Source: Noviherbaspirillum sp. UKPF54 (lineage in GTDB: Bacteria; Pseudomonadota; Gammaproteobacteria; Burkholderiales; Burkholderiaceae_D). From it: DNA of 64,000 nt. This document shows positions 36,966 to 46,586 of the stretch, piece by piece. The stretch lies in assembly GCF_007874125.1 (NCBI RefSeq), contig NZ_CP040128.1:2232001-2296000 (forward strand), given 5' to 3'. Made by a program: the position numbers and the translations under genes. The notes below the pieces were generated by a model, which was given only the letters and a program-made list of their open reading frames with translations, made no database searches and was not told where the DNA came from. Position 1 is the stretch's first letter. Each line of letters starts with the position of its first letter.

Positions 36966-37058
36966 AGGGGCAACTCGTCGGGCAACTTGCATACTTTCAA
37001 TGTAGCATGAACTCTGCTTAGCCCAAAGAAATTCAATGCCCCCTTCCCTCGCCGGGAA

Positions 37059-38366
37059 TCAAGCGGCTTCCTCCGCGTTGCAAATGGACTTGTTCGGAAA
37101 AGCCACGGTGAATGTGCTGCCTTTGCCAGGCTCGGACTCGATCGACAGGGAAGCATCGTGGCGCAGCAGGACGTGCTTGACGATCGCCAGTCCCAGCCCG
37201 GTGCCCTGCGTTTCCCGCGACCGACTCTTGTCGACCCGATAGAAACGCTCGGTCAGGCGGGAAATATGTTCCGGACGAATGCCGATTCCGGTGTCGCTCA
37301 CAGTGAACCTCGGCCCGGCCGGCGTCGTGGTCCATGCAAGATGGATGCTGCCCTGTTCCGGCGTGTAGCGCACGGCGTTGGACGCGAGGTTGCCGAAGGC
37401 GCTGCGCAACTCATCCGTGCTGCCCCTGATGTCCGGCCCCTCGATATCGAGCGATATCCTGTGCCTGCCGTTCGACAGCGCCGTCGCCTCGCGCAGGATC
37501 TGCTCCAGCAGTGCACGAATGTTGACCCGCTCGGGGCGCAACGGATAGTCGACCGATTCCAGCCGGGTCAACGTCAGCATGTCCTCCACAAGGTTCTGCA
37601 TGCGTTGGCCCTGCTCGATCATCAGGTTCAGATGTCCCATCCGGGTCTGCACATCCAGGTCGGGCTGGCTCTGCGCGATTTCCAGGAAGCCGTTGATCAC
37701 GGTCAGCGGCGTGCGCAGCTCGTGCGAGGCGTTGGCGATAAAGTCGCGTCGCATCATCTCGATGCGTTCCGTCTCGGTGACGTCGTGCGTGACCAGGATC
37801 TGGCGTCGGTTTTCGAACGGGATGATCTGTACGAACAGCTTGCGCTCGCGCAGCGACAGGGTAAGCGGCTGCTCGTAGCGGCCGAGGATGACGTAATCCA
37901 TGAATTCCGGGCTGCGGATCAGGTTGGTGACGCGCATGCCCTTGTCGCGTTCCAGGTGCAGGCCGAGATGCTTTTCCGCCGCCGGATTGCACCATTCCAG
38001 GAACAGCACATCGTCCATGATGACCACGCCATCCGGCAGCAGGCTCATCGCCTGCCGGAAGCGCGCCAGCCACTCGGCCAGCTCGGCCTGGTTCTTTTCA
38101 TCGTCGCGGCGCAGCTTGTACAGGCGCGAAAAGATATCGGTCCAGGCGCCCCAGCCATCCGGCAGCCGGGCGCTGGCCGGGTGATCGAGCCAGTCGGCCA
38201 GCCGGTACAGGTAATGCAGCTGCGCGACCAGCGCCACTCCCATGCCCGCCAGCGCGGCTGCAAGCCCGGCGACGATGCCGAAAAAATGCCCGACCGCGCC
38301 GGCGCAGACCAGCAGCAGCGCCAGGCGCAGGCCGGCCGGCACCCAGAATAGCAACTGAGGATTCAT
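37059..38366 (-). CDS. phoR: Phosphate regulon sensor histidine kinase PhoR
   Basis: A 435-residue PhoR. It has two N-terminal membrane segments (about residues 8-28 and 32-52), a linker, a PAS domain (about 105-200, VVIMDDVLFLEWCNPAAEKHLG), HisKA with the phospho-acceptor His in ASHELRTPLTVINGFL, and HATPase_c with NLASNAVRYT and DTGIGIRPEHISRLTERFYRVD. It senses phosphate through PstSCAB-PhoU. It is the last gene of the pst-pho operon, starting 18 bp after phoB. Confidence 0.96.
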   Translation of the reverse strand: MNPQLLFWVPAGLRLALLLVCAGAVGHFFGIVAGLAAALAGMGVALVAQLHYLYRLADWLDHPASARLPDGWGAWTDIFSRLYKLRRDDEKNQAELAEWLARFRQAMSLLPDGVVIMDDVLFLEWCNPAAEKHLGLHLERDKGMRVTNLIRSPEFMDYVILGRYEQPLTLSLRERKLFVQIIPFENRRQILVTHDVTETERIEMMRRDFIANASHELRTPLTVINGFLEIAQSQPDLDVQTRMGHLNLMIEQGQRMQNLVEDMLTLTRLESVDYPLRPERVNIRALLEQILREATALSNGRHRISLDIEGPDIRGSTDELRSAFGNLASNAVRYTPEQGSIHLAWTTTPAGPRFTVSDTGIGIRPEHISRLTERFYRVDKSRSRETQGTGLGLAIVKHVLLRHDASLSIESEPGKGSTFTVAFPNKSICNAEEAA

Positions 38367-38384
38367 CGTTAGAGGGCGGTTGAA

Positions 38385-39074
38385 CTACTTTTCGGAGAGC
38401 ATGTATCCTACACTACGCACCGTCCTGATCAGGGACTCGGCTTCCTTGAGCGCCTTGCGCAGCCGCAGCACGTGCACGTCGACCGTGCGCTCCTCGATCG
38501 CGACGTGGTCACCCCACACCTTGTCGAGCAGCTGGCCGCGCGAAAACACCCGCTCCGGGTGCGCGAGGAAGAACTTCAGGAGCTTGTATTCGGCGTGACC
38601 GATGTCGATCTTCTGACCGTGGAGCATGACCGTGCAGCTGGCCGGGTCCAGGGTCACCTCGCCGGCGCTCATCAGACTCTGCGCATGCTCCGGGCTCTTG
38701 CGCCGCAACAGCGCCTTGATGCGCGCGGCCAGTTCGCGCGGCGAGAACGGCTTGGTGATGTAGTCGTCGGCGCCGTTGTCGAGGCCGGCGATCTTGTCCT
38801 CCTCCATGCTTTTCGCGGTCAGCATGATCACCGGAATATCCTGCAGCTGCCGGTCGGCGCGGATGCGCGACAGCAGGCGCAGGCCGGACTGGTCCGGCAG
38901 CATCCAGTCCAGCAGCACGAGCTGCGGCATGCGGCGCTGGATGAATTCCCACGCCTCGCCCGCGCTGCCGGCGACAAAGGTATTCCATCCCGCTTCCTTC
39001 AGCGTGAAGGTCACCAGCGCGGCGATCGACGGCTCATCCTCGACAATCAGAATGGTGGTTTTATCGGCTGCCAT
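38385..39074 (-). CDS. phoB: Phosphate regulon response regulator PhoB
   Basis: A 229-residue OmpR-type regulator: receiver domain with ILIVEDEPSI and LLDWMLPDQSG (phospho-Asp), then a winged-helix DNA-binding domain (RVFSRGQLLDKVWGDHVAIEERTVDVHVLRLRKAL). It activates Pho box promoters, one of which precedes pstS here. ATG 39074 is used; a longer in-frame start overlaps phoU and is rejected. Confidence 0.97.
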   Translation of the reverse strand: MAADKTTILIVEDEPSIAALVTFTLKEAGWNTFVAGSAGEAWEFIQRRMPQLVLLDWMLPDQSGLRLLSRIRADRQLQDIPVIMLTAKSMEEDKIAGLDNGADDYITKPFSPRELAARIKALLRRKSPEHAQSLMSAGEVTLDPASCTVMLHGQKIDIGHAEYKLLKFFLAHPERVFSRGQLLDKVWGDHVAIEERTVDVHVLRLRKALKEAESLIRTVRSVGYMLSEK

Positions 39075-39076
39075 TT

Positions 39077-39784
39077 TCAGACGGAACTGTTGAGCTTGGT
39101 GTAGACATAATCGGTGTGACGGATGTCCTTGCCCTCGACCACGTAGATCACGTATTCGGCGATGTTCTTTGCATGGTCGCCGATGCGCTCGATCGCCTTC
39201 GCCACCCACAGCGTGTCGAGCGCGGCGGAAATCGTGCGAGGGTCTTCCATCATGAAGGTGATCATGGTGCGCAGGACGGCGCCGAACTCGTGATCGATCG
39301 CGGCATCCTGCGCGATGATCCGGGCGGCCTGCTTCTCGTCCAGCCGCGCGAAGGCATCCAGCGCATCGTGCAGCAGGCCAGCCGTGTTGGCCGCCATCAC
39401 GCGCACCGATTCGTAATGGTTCAGCACGGCCACCGTACCGCGCTCGTGCAGGTTCTTGCCGATGCGCGCGATCTTGGTTGCCTCGTCGCCGATGCGCTCC
39501 AGGTCGGTGATGACCTTGAGCGTGGCCATTACCGTGCGCAAGTCGTTGGCGGCCGGCTGGCGCTTGACGATCAGGTGGCTGCAGGCGTCGTCCAGCGTCA
39601 CTTCCAGCCGGTTGACGTCTTCGTCGGACTTGATCAGCTGTTCCGCCTGCGCGATGTTGCCGGACCTGAAGCTGGCCATCGCATCGTTGAAGTGGCTTTC
39701 CACCAATCCGCCCATCTGCAACACCTTGGAGCGAATCGTTTCAAGGTCCATGTCGTACTGCTTTGAAGAGTGGTCTCCGGGCAT
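39077..39784 (-). CDS. phoU: Phosphate transport regulator PhoU
   Basis: A 235-residue PhoU with two three-helix-bundle repeats (residues about 10-110 and 120-225) and acidic metal-binding motifs (LERIGDEATKIARIG and IERIGDHAKNIAEYV). It links the PstSCAB transporter to PhoR and restrains Pho induction when phosphate is plentiful. It follows pstB by 25 bp and precedes phoB by 2 bp. Confidence 0.97.
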   Translation of the reverse strand: MPGDHSSKQYDMDLETIRSKVLQMGGLVESHFNDAMASFRSGNIAQAEQLIKSDEDVNRLEVTLDDACSHLIVKRQPAANDLRTVMATLKVITDLERIGDEATKIARIGKNLHERGTVAVLNHYESVRVMAANTAGLLHDALDAFARLDEKQAARIIAQDAAIDHEFGAVLRTMITFMMEDPRTISAALDTLWVAKAIERIGDHAKNIAEYVIYVVEGKDIRHTDYVYTKLNSSV

Positions 39785-39809
39785 TGTCTTTCTCCGTGCA
39801 TTCAGTCGA

Positions 39810-40589
39810 TCAGCCGAAACGGCCGGTAATGTAATCCTGGGTGTCCTTCTTCACCGGGTTCATGAAGATCTGGTCGGTGTCGCCGAACTCCACCAGTTCG
39901 CCCAGGTACATGTATGCGGTGTAGTCCGAGCAGCGCGCCGCCTGCTGCATATTGTGCGTCACGATCGCGATCGTGTAGTCTTCCTTCAGCTCGGCGATCA
40001 GTTCCTCGATCTTCGCCGTCGAGATCGGGTCGAGCGCCGAGGTCGGCTCGTCCAGCAGCAGCACGTCCGGCCGCACCGCGATGCCGCGCGCGATGCACAG
40101 CCGCTGCTGCTGGCCGCCGGACAGGGAAAGCCCGCTCTTGTTGAGCTTGTCCTTTACCTCGTTCCACAGCGCCGCCTTCTTCAGCGCCGACTCGACGCGC
40201 TCGTCCATCTCGCCCTTCGACAGCTTTTCGTACAGGCGCACGCCGAACGCGATGTTGTCGTACACCGACATCGGGAACGGTGTCGGCTTCTGGAACACCA
40301 TGCCTATCTTGGCGCGCAACATGTTCACATCCTGATCGGCGTCGAGGATATTGCGGCCCTGGTACAGGATGCTGCCTTCGGCGCGCTGTCCGGGATACAG
40401 ATCATACATGCGGTTGAGCGTGCGCAAGAGGGTCGACTTGCCGCACCCGGACGGACCGATGAAGGCGGTGACCTTTTTCTCGTGGATGTTCAGGTTGATG
40501 TTTTTCAGCCCCTGGAACGAACCGTAGAAAAAGTTCAGGTTCGAGATTTCAAGCGTCGCCTTGTCTGCGGCGTGAGTTTGCGTAGTCAT
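39810..40589 (-). CDS. pstB: Phosphate ABC transporter ATP-binding protein PstB
   Basis: A 259-residue ABC ATPase with Walker [20 protein letters not shown], signature [16 protein letters not shown] and Walker [17 protein letters not shown]. It powers phosphate import through PstCA. It starts one base after the pstA stop, so the two are translationally close. Confidence 0.97.
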   Translation of the reverse strand: MTTQTHAADKATLEISNLNFFYGSFQGLKNINLNIHEKKVTAFIGPSGCGKSTLLRTLNRMYDLYPGQRAEGSILYQGRNILDADQDVNMLRAKIGMVFQKPTPFPMSVYDNIAFGVRLYEKLSKGEMDERVESALKKAALWNEVKDKLNKSGLSLSGGQQQRLCIARGIAVRPDVLLLDEPTSALDPISTAKIEELIAELKEDYTIAIVTHNMQQAARCSDYTAYMYLGELVEFGDTDQIFMNPVKKDTQDYITGRFG

Positions 40590-40590
40590 A

Positions 40591-41436
40591 TTAATGCGGA
40601 ACCTTTTGGCTGAACAAAGTGCGCGACAGGATATTCAGGCCCAGCACGCTGAAGGTGATCAGGAGCGCGCCGCCCCAGGCGAGCGAGCGCCAGTTGTCGT
40701 AGGGGCTCATGGCGAACTGGTAGATCACGACCGGCAGGTTGGCCAGCGGCTTGTTCATGTCGGCCGAAAAGAACTGGTTGTTCAGCGACGTAAACAGCAG
40801 CGGCGCGGTTTCGCCGGAAATGCGGGCAATCGCCAGCAGCACGCCAGTCACCACGCCCGCCTTCACGGCGCGCAGGCGCACCAGCAGCGCCACCTTCCAG
40901 CGCGGCGCACCGAGCGAAAACGCCGCTTCGCGCAGGCTGGCGGGCACCAGTTTCAGCATGTTGTCGGTGGTGCGCACCACCACCGGGATGGCGATCAGCG
41001 AAATGGCGAAGGTGCCGGCCCAACCGGAGAAGTGCTTCACGTTGGCGACGTAGATGGCGTAGACGAACAGGCCGATCACGATCGACGGCGCCGACAGCAT
41101 GATGTCGGTGACGAAGCGCGTGACCTGCGCCAGCCAGCTCTCCTCGCCGTATTCGGCAAGATAGACGCCGGCCAGGATGCCGATCGGCGTGCTGACCACG
41201 GTGGCCGCGCCGACCAGCATCAGGCTGCCGACGATGGCGTTCATCAGTCCGCCGCCTTCGCTGCCCGGCGCCGGCGTGGTCGCGGTGAACATGGACAGGC
41301 TCAGCGCGCCGAAGCCCTTGAGCACCAGCGTCAGCAGTATCCACATCAGGAAAAACAGGCCGACGGCCATGGCCAGCACCGACAGCGACATGCCGATGCG
41401 GTGCGCCCACAGGCGCTTGCGGTACACAGGATTCAT
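40591..41436 (-). CDS. pstA: Phosphate ABC transporter permease PstA
   Basis: About 281 residues, six membrane segments, with the inner-membrane permease EAA-like loop ([31 protein letters not shown]). It forms the channel with PstC. Start ATG 41436 is inside the pstC stop (4-bp ATGA overlap). It abuts pstB. Confidence 0.96.
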   Translation of the reverse strand: MNPVYRKRLWAHRIGMSLSVLAMAVGLFFLMWILLTLVLKGFGALSLSMFTATTPAPGSEGGGLMNAIVGSLMLVGAATVVSTPIGILAGVYLAEYGEESWLAQVTRFVTDIMLSAPSIVIGLFVYAIYVANVKHFSGWAGTFAISLIAIPVVVRTTDNMLKLVPASLREAAFSLGAPRWKVALLVRLRAVKAGVVTGVLLAIARISGETAPLLFTSLNNQFFSADMNKPLANLPVVIYQFAMSPYDNWRSLAWGGALLITFSVLGLNILSRTLFSQKVPH

Positions 41437-42476
41437 GATTTCGTTCCCTCGCGGCGCGACAAGCCCAGCAACATCAGTTTGGCGGCGGACAGCACCAGGA
41501 AAGTGATGACGAACAGGATCAGGCCGAGCGCGAACAGCGACGACACGTGGAACGTCGATGCCGCCTCGGCGAATTCGTTGGCCAGGGTGGAGGCGATGCT
41601 GTTGCCCGGAGCGAACAGCGACCAGGACAATTGCTGCGCGTTGCCGATCACGAAGGTGACCGCCATGGTCTCGCCCAGCGCGCGCCCCAACCCCAGCATC
41701 ACGCCGCCGACCACGCCGGTCTTGGTGTACGGCAGGACCACCTTGCGCACCACTTCCCATCGGGTGCAGCCCAGGCCGTAGGCCGATTCCTTTAGCACGG
41801 CGGGCACGATTTCGAACACGTCGCGCATGACCGAGGAGATGAAGGGAATGATCATGACGGCCAGGATCAGGCCGGCGGTCATGATGCCGATGCCCATCAT
41901 CGGGCCCTTGAACAGCATGCCGACCAGCGGCAGCTGCCCCAGGGTCTTGTTCAGCACCGGCTGAATATAGTCGCCGAACAGCGGCGCGAACACGAACAGG
42001 CCCCACATGCCATAGATAATGCTGGGCACGCCGGCCAGCAGCTCGACGGCCGTGCCGAGCGGACGGCGCAGGCGGGCCGGGCAAATCTCGGTGAGGAACA
42101 GCGCGATGCCGAAACTGACGGGAAAGGCGATCACCAGCGCAATCACCGAGGTGGCCAGCGTGCCGTAGATCGCGATCAGGCCGCCGTACTGTTCGTTGAC
42201 CGGGTCCCATTCGACGGTCGTGATGAACGCCGGGCCGAATTCCTTGAATGCCGGCCAGGCGCCGATCATCAGCGAGACGATGATGCCCATCAAAACGGCC
42301 AGCACGCTCAGCGCGAAAGCGAGCGTGATCTTGTGGAACACGAAATCCTGCAGGCGCTGCCTGCGCATGACGGCGTTCATCGCGCGCTCGGCGTCGCGGG
42401 CGGCCTGCGCGCCATCTGCGCCAGCATGTTCGGGTTTCGTCATCCGGCCCGTGATCGTGGAAAGAGGTGCATTCAT
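41433..42476 (-). CDS. pstC: Phosphate ABC transporter permease PstC
   Basis: About 347 residues with six main membrane segments and the EAA-like loop ([27 protein letters not shown]). ATG 42476 ([10 protein letters not shown]) is chosen over a TTG at 42500; ATG 42443 is another in-frame option. A GC-rich imperfect hairpin region (about 42503-42545) in the 102-bp gap after pstS could cut read-through so that PstS is made in excess. Overlaps pstA by 4 bp. Confidence 0.93.
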   Translation of the reverse strand: MNAPLSTITGRMTKPEHAGADGAQAARDAERAMNAVMRRQRLQDFVFHKITLAFALSVLAVLMGIIVSLMIGAWPAFKEFGPAFITTVEWDPVNEQYGGLIAIYGTLATSVIALVIAFPVSFGIALFLTEICPARLRRPLGTAVELLAGVPSIIYGMWGLFVFAPLFGDYIQPVLNKTLGQLPLVGMLFKGPMMGIGIMTAGLILAVMIIPFISSVMRDVFEIVPAVLKESAYGLGCTRWEVVRKVVLPYTKTGVVGGVMLGLGRALGETMAVTFVIGNAQQLSWSLFAPGNSIASTLANEFAEAASTFHVSSLFALGLILFVITFLVLSAAKLMLLGLSRREGTKS

Positions 42477-42578
42477 AAGTCGGAGTGCCCGTCCGGGCAA
42501 TGCGGCCGGGCCGCGCCGCCGTCACAAGACGGTCGGCCGGCCCGCGCCTGGAGAATCGATAATGCCACTTGCGTCGGC

Positions 42579-43622
42579 TTACCAGACCGCCTTGCCGGAA
42601 GCGTCCTTCAGCTGCGCCTTCCAGGCATCCTGCACCAGCTTGACGACTGCCGCCGGCATGGATACATAGTCCAGATCGGCAGCCATCTTGTCGCCGTTCT
42701 TGTAGGCCCAGTCGAAGAACTTGAGCACTTCCTTGCCCTTGGCGGCATCGGCCTGCGCCTTGTGCATCAGGATGAAGGACGCACCGGTGATCGGCCAGCT
42801 GTGCTTGCCGGCCTGGTCGGTCAGCACCACCGCGAAGCCCGGAGTCTTGGCCCATTCGGCGCCGGCGGCGGCGGCCTTGAAGGTGTCATCGTCGGGCTGC
42901 ACGAACTGGCCGTCGCGGTTCTTCAGCTGGGTGTACGCCATCTTGTTCTTCTTCGCGTACGCATACTCGACATAGCCGATCGAGTTCTTGATGCGCTGAA
43001 CGTTGGCGGCCACGCCCTCGTTGCCCTTGCCGCCCACGCCGACCGGCCACTTGACCGCGGTGCCGGCGCCGACCTTGGTCTTGAATTCCGGATTGACCTT
43101 GGACAGGAAGTCGGTGAACAGGAAGGAGGTGCCGGAGCCGTCGGCGCGATGCACGACGGTGATGTCTTCCGCCGGCAGCTTCACGCCGGGATTGAGGGAG
43201 GCGATTTCAGAGGCGTTCCACTTGGCGACCTTGCCCAGGTAGATATCGGCCAGCACCTGGCCGGTCAGCTTCAGCTGGCCGGGAGCGACGCCTTCCAGGT
43301 TCACGACCGGCACCACGCCGCCCATGATCGCCGGAAATTGCATCAGGCCGCTCTCGTTGAGTTCTTCTTCCTTGAGCGGCATGTCGGAGGCGCCGAAGTC
43401 GACGGTCTTCGCCTTGATCTGCTTGATGCCGCCGCCGGAGCCGATGGACTGGTAGTTCAGGCCGTTGCCGCTGGCTTTCTTGTATTCTTCCGCCCACTTC
43501 GCGTAAATCGGGTACGGAAAGGTTGCCCCGGCACCGGTGATGTCTGCCGCGAAGGCGGAAGAAAACACTGCTACGGCGCCGGCCGCTGCCAGCGTTACCG
43601 AGAGAAATTTGTTCAGTCGCAT
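42579..43622 (-). CDS. pstS: Phosphate-binding periplasmic protein PstS
   Basis: A 347-residue periplasmic phosphate receptor with a cleavable signal peptide (residues about 1-25, ending FSSAFAA) and the binding-site segments ITGAGATFPYPIY, GSGGGIKQIKAKTVDFGASDMPL and VHRADGSGTSFLFTDFLS. It delivers phosphate to PstCA. AAGGAG lies 6 nt before ATG 43622. It heads the operon behind a near-consensus Pho box. Confidence 0.97.
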   Translation of the reverse strand: MRLNKFLSVTLAAAGAVAVFSSAFAADITGAGATFPYPIYAKWAEEYKKASGNGLNYQSIGSGGGIKQIKAKTVDFGASDMPLKEEELNESGLMQFPAIMGGVVPVVNLEGVAPGQLKLTGQVLADIYLGKVAKWNASEIASLNPGVKLPAEDITVVHRADGSGTSFLFTDFLSKVNPEFKTKVGAGTAVKWPVGVGGKGNEGVAANVQRIKNSIGYVEYAYAKKNKMAYTQLKNRDGQFVQPDDDTFKAAAAGAEWAKTPGFAVVLTDQAGKHSWPITGASFILMHKAQADAAKGKEVLKFFDWAYKNGDKMAADLDYVSMPAAVVKLVQDAWKAQLKDASGKAVW

Positions 43623-43679
43623 ATCTACTCCTTCATGGAAGTTGTCAAAAAGGGACAGGGCGAACTCTATCCGACGAAT

Positions 43680-43697
43680 GTGACAGGTTTATGACAC
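43680..43697 (-). promoter_or_regulatory. Pho box upstream of pstS
   Basis: On the minus strand the 18-mer reads GTGTCATAAACCTGTCAC: two TGTCA half-sites 11 bp apart, differing from the E. coli consensus (CTGTCATAAATCTGTCAC) at two positions. A third TGTCA lies 6 bp further upstream. The site is 58-75 bp before the pstS start, so PhoB should bind here and autoregulate the operon. Confidence 0.9.
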
Positions 43698-43710
43698 TGA
43701 CAAAAAGGCA

Positions 43711-43761
43711 TGTCATAAAGTGCCGGAGCCATGAATCGGCGTCATCAATTTGTCATAAAGT
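43711..43761 (+). repeat. Two TGTCATAAAGT repeats 40 bp apart
   Basis: TGTCATAAAGT occurs at 43711-43721 and 43751-43761 on the plus strand, upstream of the Pho box and in the opposite orientation to it. Each contains one Pho half-site plus the AT-rich spacer. They may be extra PhoB half-sites, or regulate a transcript pointing to the right, although the next plus-strand start is far away. Confidence 0.55.
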
Positions 43762-43835
43762 CCGCTTGGCAAGCGGACATGCGGCTTTGCGGCAGATGGA
43801 ACGGTGGATGAAACGATAGGAAGAAAGAAGCCTGG

Positions 43836-44339
43836 TCAGCGGCCGTTGCGGGCGTGCGTACCCTGGCGCAGCGCTGCAACGGCGGCGTCGGTCAGTTCGA
43901 AACGCAGGTCGACGCGTTCCCGGCCGGAACGGTAGCCGCCCGGCCATCTGGCGATCTCGACAAATCCGCAGCGCCGGAAAAAGCCCGCCGTGTGCGCATG
44001 GGTATCGACCGTGACGTAACGCGGACGCAACTTGCGGCCGGCCATGTGAATGAGCCGGTAATTCAGCAGCATGCGCCCTATTCCTGTGCCGTGGCGGTCG
44101 GCGCGCACCAGGCCGAACACGAGCGTGCCGAGATGATAGAACTCGGACAGTTCATACCCGCCGAAGCCGACCACTTCTCCGTTGTCCACCACGACGAACA
44201 GCGGACCGTCCGGCTCGTCCAGGCACGAGCGCAGCCAGCTTTCCTCGGAGGCAGGGAAATGGTCGGGGACGTTCGAGCGGAACGCCGCGATGACGGCCTT
44301 TCTGTCGCCGGCCCGATAGCGCCTGATACGTATCGTCAT
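43836..44339 (-). CDS. GNAT family N-acetyltransferase
   Basis: A 167-residue GNAT protein. The acetyl-CoA binding motif A is [25 protein letters not shown], followed by [21 protein letters not shown] (motif B-like). The substrate is unknown. It overlaps the dsdA stop by 4 bp and is translationally coupled to it, suggesting a related substrate or function in amino-acid metabolism. Confidence 0.86.
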   Translation of the reverse strand: MTIRIRRYRAGDRKAVIAAFRSNVPDHFPASEESWLRSCLDEPDGPLFVVVDNGEVVGFGGYELSEFYHLGTLVFGLVRADRHGTGIGRMLLNYRLIHMAGRKLRPRYVTVDTHAHTAGFFRRCGFVEIARWPGGYRSGRERVDLRFELTDAAVAALRQGTHARNGR

Positions 44340-45667
44340 GCCAGCGCCCGCCCCCGTGCCAGGAACCCCTCATATTCGTCATCCGGGACGAACAGGCCGC
44401 CGGTCGTCCACAGCAGGTGCGTCGCACTGGACATGGCCTGTTCCAGCTTGTTTTCCTTCAGATATTGCTGCCCGGCGGGCGTGTCCAGCAGCATCGCCGG
44501 ACCGGCGATGGCCGCCGCCGCAGAGGGCTCGATGCGGATGCCTTCGCTCTCGTGCAGCAGGAACAGGTTGCGGAAGAGCATGTCGTCATCGAGCGTGAAT
44601 ATTCCGGACAGCAGCGGCGTCATGACCCGCACCGCGAGCTCCGATGCCCGGCCCACGGCGAGGCCGTCGGCCGCCGTGCGGTTATCCAGCCCGAGATCGT
44701 AGACCGTGATGCCGGGGCGGCCGGGCTGGCTCATCTGCGCCAGCACGCAGGGCGACGCAGTCGGCTCGGCGAAGAAGCAATGCACATGGTCGCCGAACAC
44801 CTGCTTGAGCCCGAAAGCGATGCCGGACGGCGCGCCGCCCACGCCGCACGGCAGGTAGACGAACAGGGGCGCCTGCGGGCCGACCGCGACTGCGGCCTGC
44901 CGCAACTGGTCGCGCAGGCGCGATGCCGCAACCGCATAGCCCAGGAACAGCGACAGGGAACGCTCGTCGTCGACGAAATAGGCGCGCGCATCGGCTTGCG
45001 CCGCGCGCCGTCCGGCTTCGACCGCCGCGCCGTAATCGCCGGCATGTTCGATCACTTCCACGCCGTGCCGGCGCAAGCGCTGCTTTTTCCATTCCTTCGC
45101 CTCGGCCGACATGTGCACCTGGGCGCGGAACCCGAGCGCGGCGGCGATCACGCCGATGCTCATGCCGAGGTTGCCGGTCGAGCCGACCGCGACCGTGTAA
45201 CGCGCGAACAGTTGCCGCGCCGTCGGATCGGCCAGCGCACCGTAGTCGGAAGCGTCGGAAGTGCGGTCGATCAAGCCGTGTTCGAGCGCCAGTTTTTCGG
45301 CAAACTCCAGCACTTCGTGAATCCCGCCGCGCGCCTTGACCGAACCGGCGATCGGCAGCGCATGGTCCGCCTTGATGAACCACGCGCCTGCAGCGGCGTT
45401 CCCGGCAAGCGCGCGCCGCAGGCTTGGCACCGGGATCAGGTCCGATTCGATGATGCCGCCGCTTGCGGCGGTTTCCGGGAACAACTTCACCAGCAAGGGT
45501 GCAAAGCGCTGCCAGCGCGCGCATGCCGCCTCGATCGCGTCCGCGCCTGGTTGCGCGCCGCGCAAGGCTTCCTGCGCGGGCCGCCGCGCCGGGTTCAGCC
45601 ACAGGAAAGGCCGGCGCGCGCGAAGCGAGTCCATGGCCGCGCTGGAGATTTCTTCGACAGTCGACAT
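44336..45667 (-). CDS. dsdA: D-serine ammonia-lyase (D-serine dehydratase)
   Basis: A 443-residue PLP enzyme of the DsdA group (E. coli DsdA is 442). The PLP lysine lies in [22 protein letters not shown], and the glycine-rich phosphate loop is [12 protein letters not shown]. It deaminates D-serine to pyruvate and ammonia, either for detoxification or nutrition. The family order D-serine lyase / GNAT is operonic here. No D-serine regulator (DsdC) or permease is adjacent. Confidence 0.92.
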   Translation of the reverse strand: MSTVEEISSAAMDSLRARRPFLWLNPARRPAQEALRGAQPGADAIEAACARWQRFAPLLVKLFPETAASGGIIESDLIPVPSLRRALAGNAAAGAWFIKADHALPIAGSVKARGGIHEVLEFAEKLALEHGLIDRTSDASDYGALADPTARQLFARYTVAVGSTGNLGMSIGVIAAALGFRAQVHMSAEAKEWKKQRLRRHGVEVIEHAGDYGAAVEAGRRAAQADARAYFVDDERSLSLFLGYAVAASRLRDQLRQAAVAVGPQAPLFVYLPCGVGGAPSGIAFGLKQVFGDHVHCFFAEPTASPCVLAQMSQPGRPGITVYDLGLDNRTAADGLAVGRASELAVRVMTPLLSGIFTLDDDMLFRNLFLLHESEGIRIEPSAAAAIAGPAMLLDTPAGQQYLKENKLEQAMSSATHLLWTTGGLFVPDDEYEGFLARGRALA

Positions 45668-45824
45668 CGGGCATCCATCAAGTTGCGATACCGGCGATCA
45701 TAACGCGGGATGGCAACTGTTTACGATGGCGTCTGCCGGCATCCGTGCGGCGGTCGCATCAACAGGCGGAAATCTCGCCCGACCTTTACAGATTGGCAAG
45801 CATTTCCGACTTACCCTGGCTCGC

Positions 45825-45977
45825 TTAGGCGGTCTTGCCCGCCGTACGGTCGGTGGCGCCGGATTGCTTTGTTTCCCGATGTACCTTGCCCGGCGGGGTG
45901 CGCTTCGTATTTTTGAACTCGCTGTACTTGGTGCCTGCCTTGTCGGCCGGATACTTGTTTTTCGTATTCGCTGCCAT
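45825..45977 (-). CDS. Small conserved-type basic protein (50 aa)
   Basis: A 50-residue frame: Lys/Thr-rich and hydrophilic, beginning MAANTKNKYPADKAG and ending ATDRTAGKTA. AAGGA lies 7 nt before ATG 45977. No family is recognised. I judge it real because the ribosome site is good and the composition is even; it is too short for most automated gene calls. It lies between dsdA and the 46251 gene. Function unknown. Confidence 0.6.
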   Translation of the reverse strand: MAANTKNKYPADKAGTKYSEFKNTKRTPPGKVHRETKQSGATDRTAGKTA

Positions 45978-46250
45978 GGGATTTCCTTCAAAAAAGAAGC
46001 TTCGGAACCATTCACCCCGTTAGTTTTCGCGCCTTCAATAAGGTTTCATGCGGCGACGCAGCCGCTTGCCAGCGACAGGCCTCGGCAATGGCAAACGCCC
46101 TGATCTTCCGCGATGATTTTTTCCCATGCACATTCTGTTGTTCTTCCTGCAATGCCACAAAAAAATTCGTAAGTTTTTGTGATTGCGTCGTCGCAATGGC
46201 AAGGTGGCGCGTTATACGCCTTGAATCACCATATTGCTCAGGGAATATTT

Positions 46251-46553
46251 ATGAAAATTCAAGTCACATCGGATACCGACCTGATCGTCCGCTCATTCGC
46301 CTACGTCGCCAAGCAACTGGCGCCGTCCGTGCAATATGAACAGATCCTCGGCGAAGCGGAAAAACATCGCAGCGCGCTGCGCCTGCTGCAGCGTGACGCG
46401 CATGAAATGGCGGAACAGGCGTTGCGCAAACACGCGTTGACGAAAATGGAATCCGCGCGCATGCGCGACGCGGCTTCCCAGGCGATCGCACAAGGCCAGC
46501 AGGCGATCTCGCGTATCGCCGCTCAGTACGCGCCGCACAAGCACGCGGCATAA
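46251..46553 (+). CDS. Hypothetical helical protein (100 aa)
   Basis: A 100-residue, Ala/Gln/His-rich, probably all-helical protein (MKIQVTSDTDLIV, then a long amphipathic helix with EKHRSALRLLQRDAHEMAEQAL). No signal peptide or membrane segment is seen and no family recognised. AGGGA lies about 7 nt before ATG 46251; an in-frame upstream start at 46179 is less likely. It stands alone, convergent with the amidase gene. Confidence 0.6.
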   Translation: MKIQVTSDTDLIVRSFAYVAKQLAPSVQYEQILGEAEKHRSALRLLQRDAHEMAEQALRKHALTKMESARMRDAASQAIAQGQQAISRIAAQYAPHKHAA

Positions 46554-46586
46554 CGCACCATAAGCCGGGCGTCCCGGCGCATGCGC

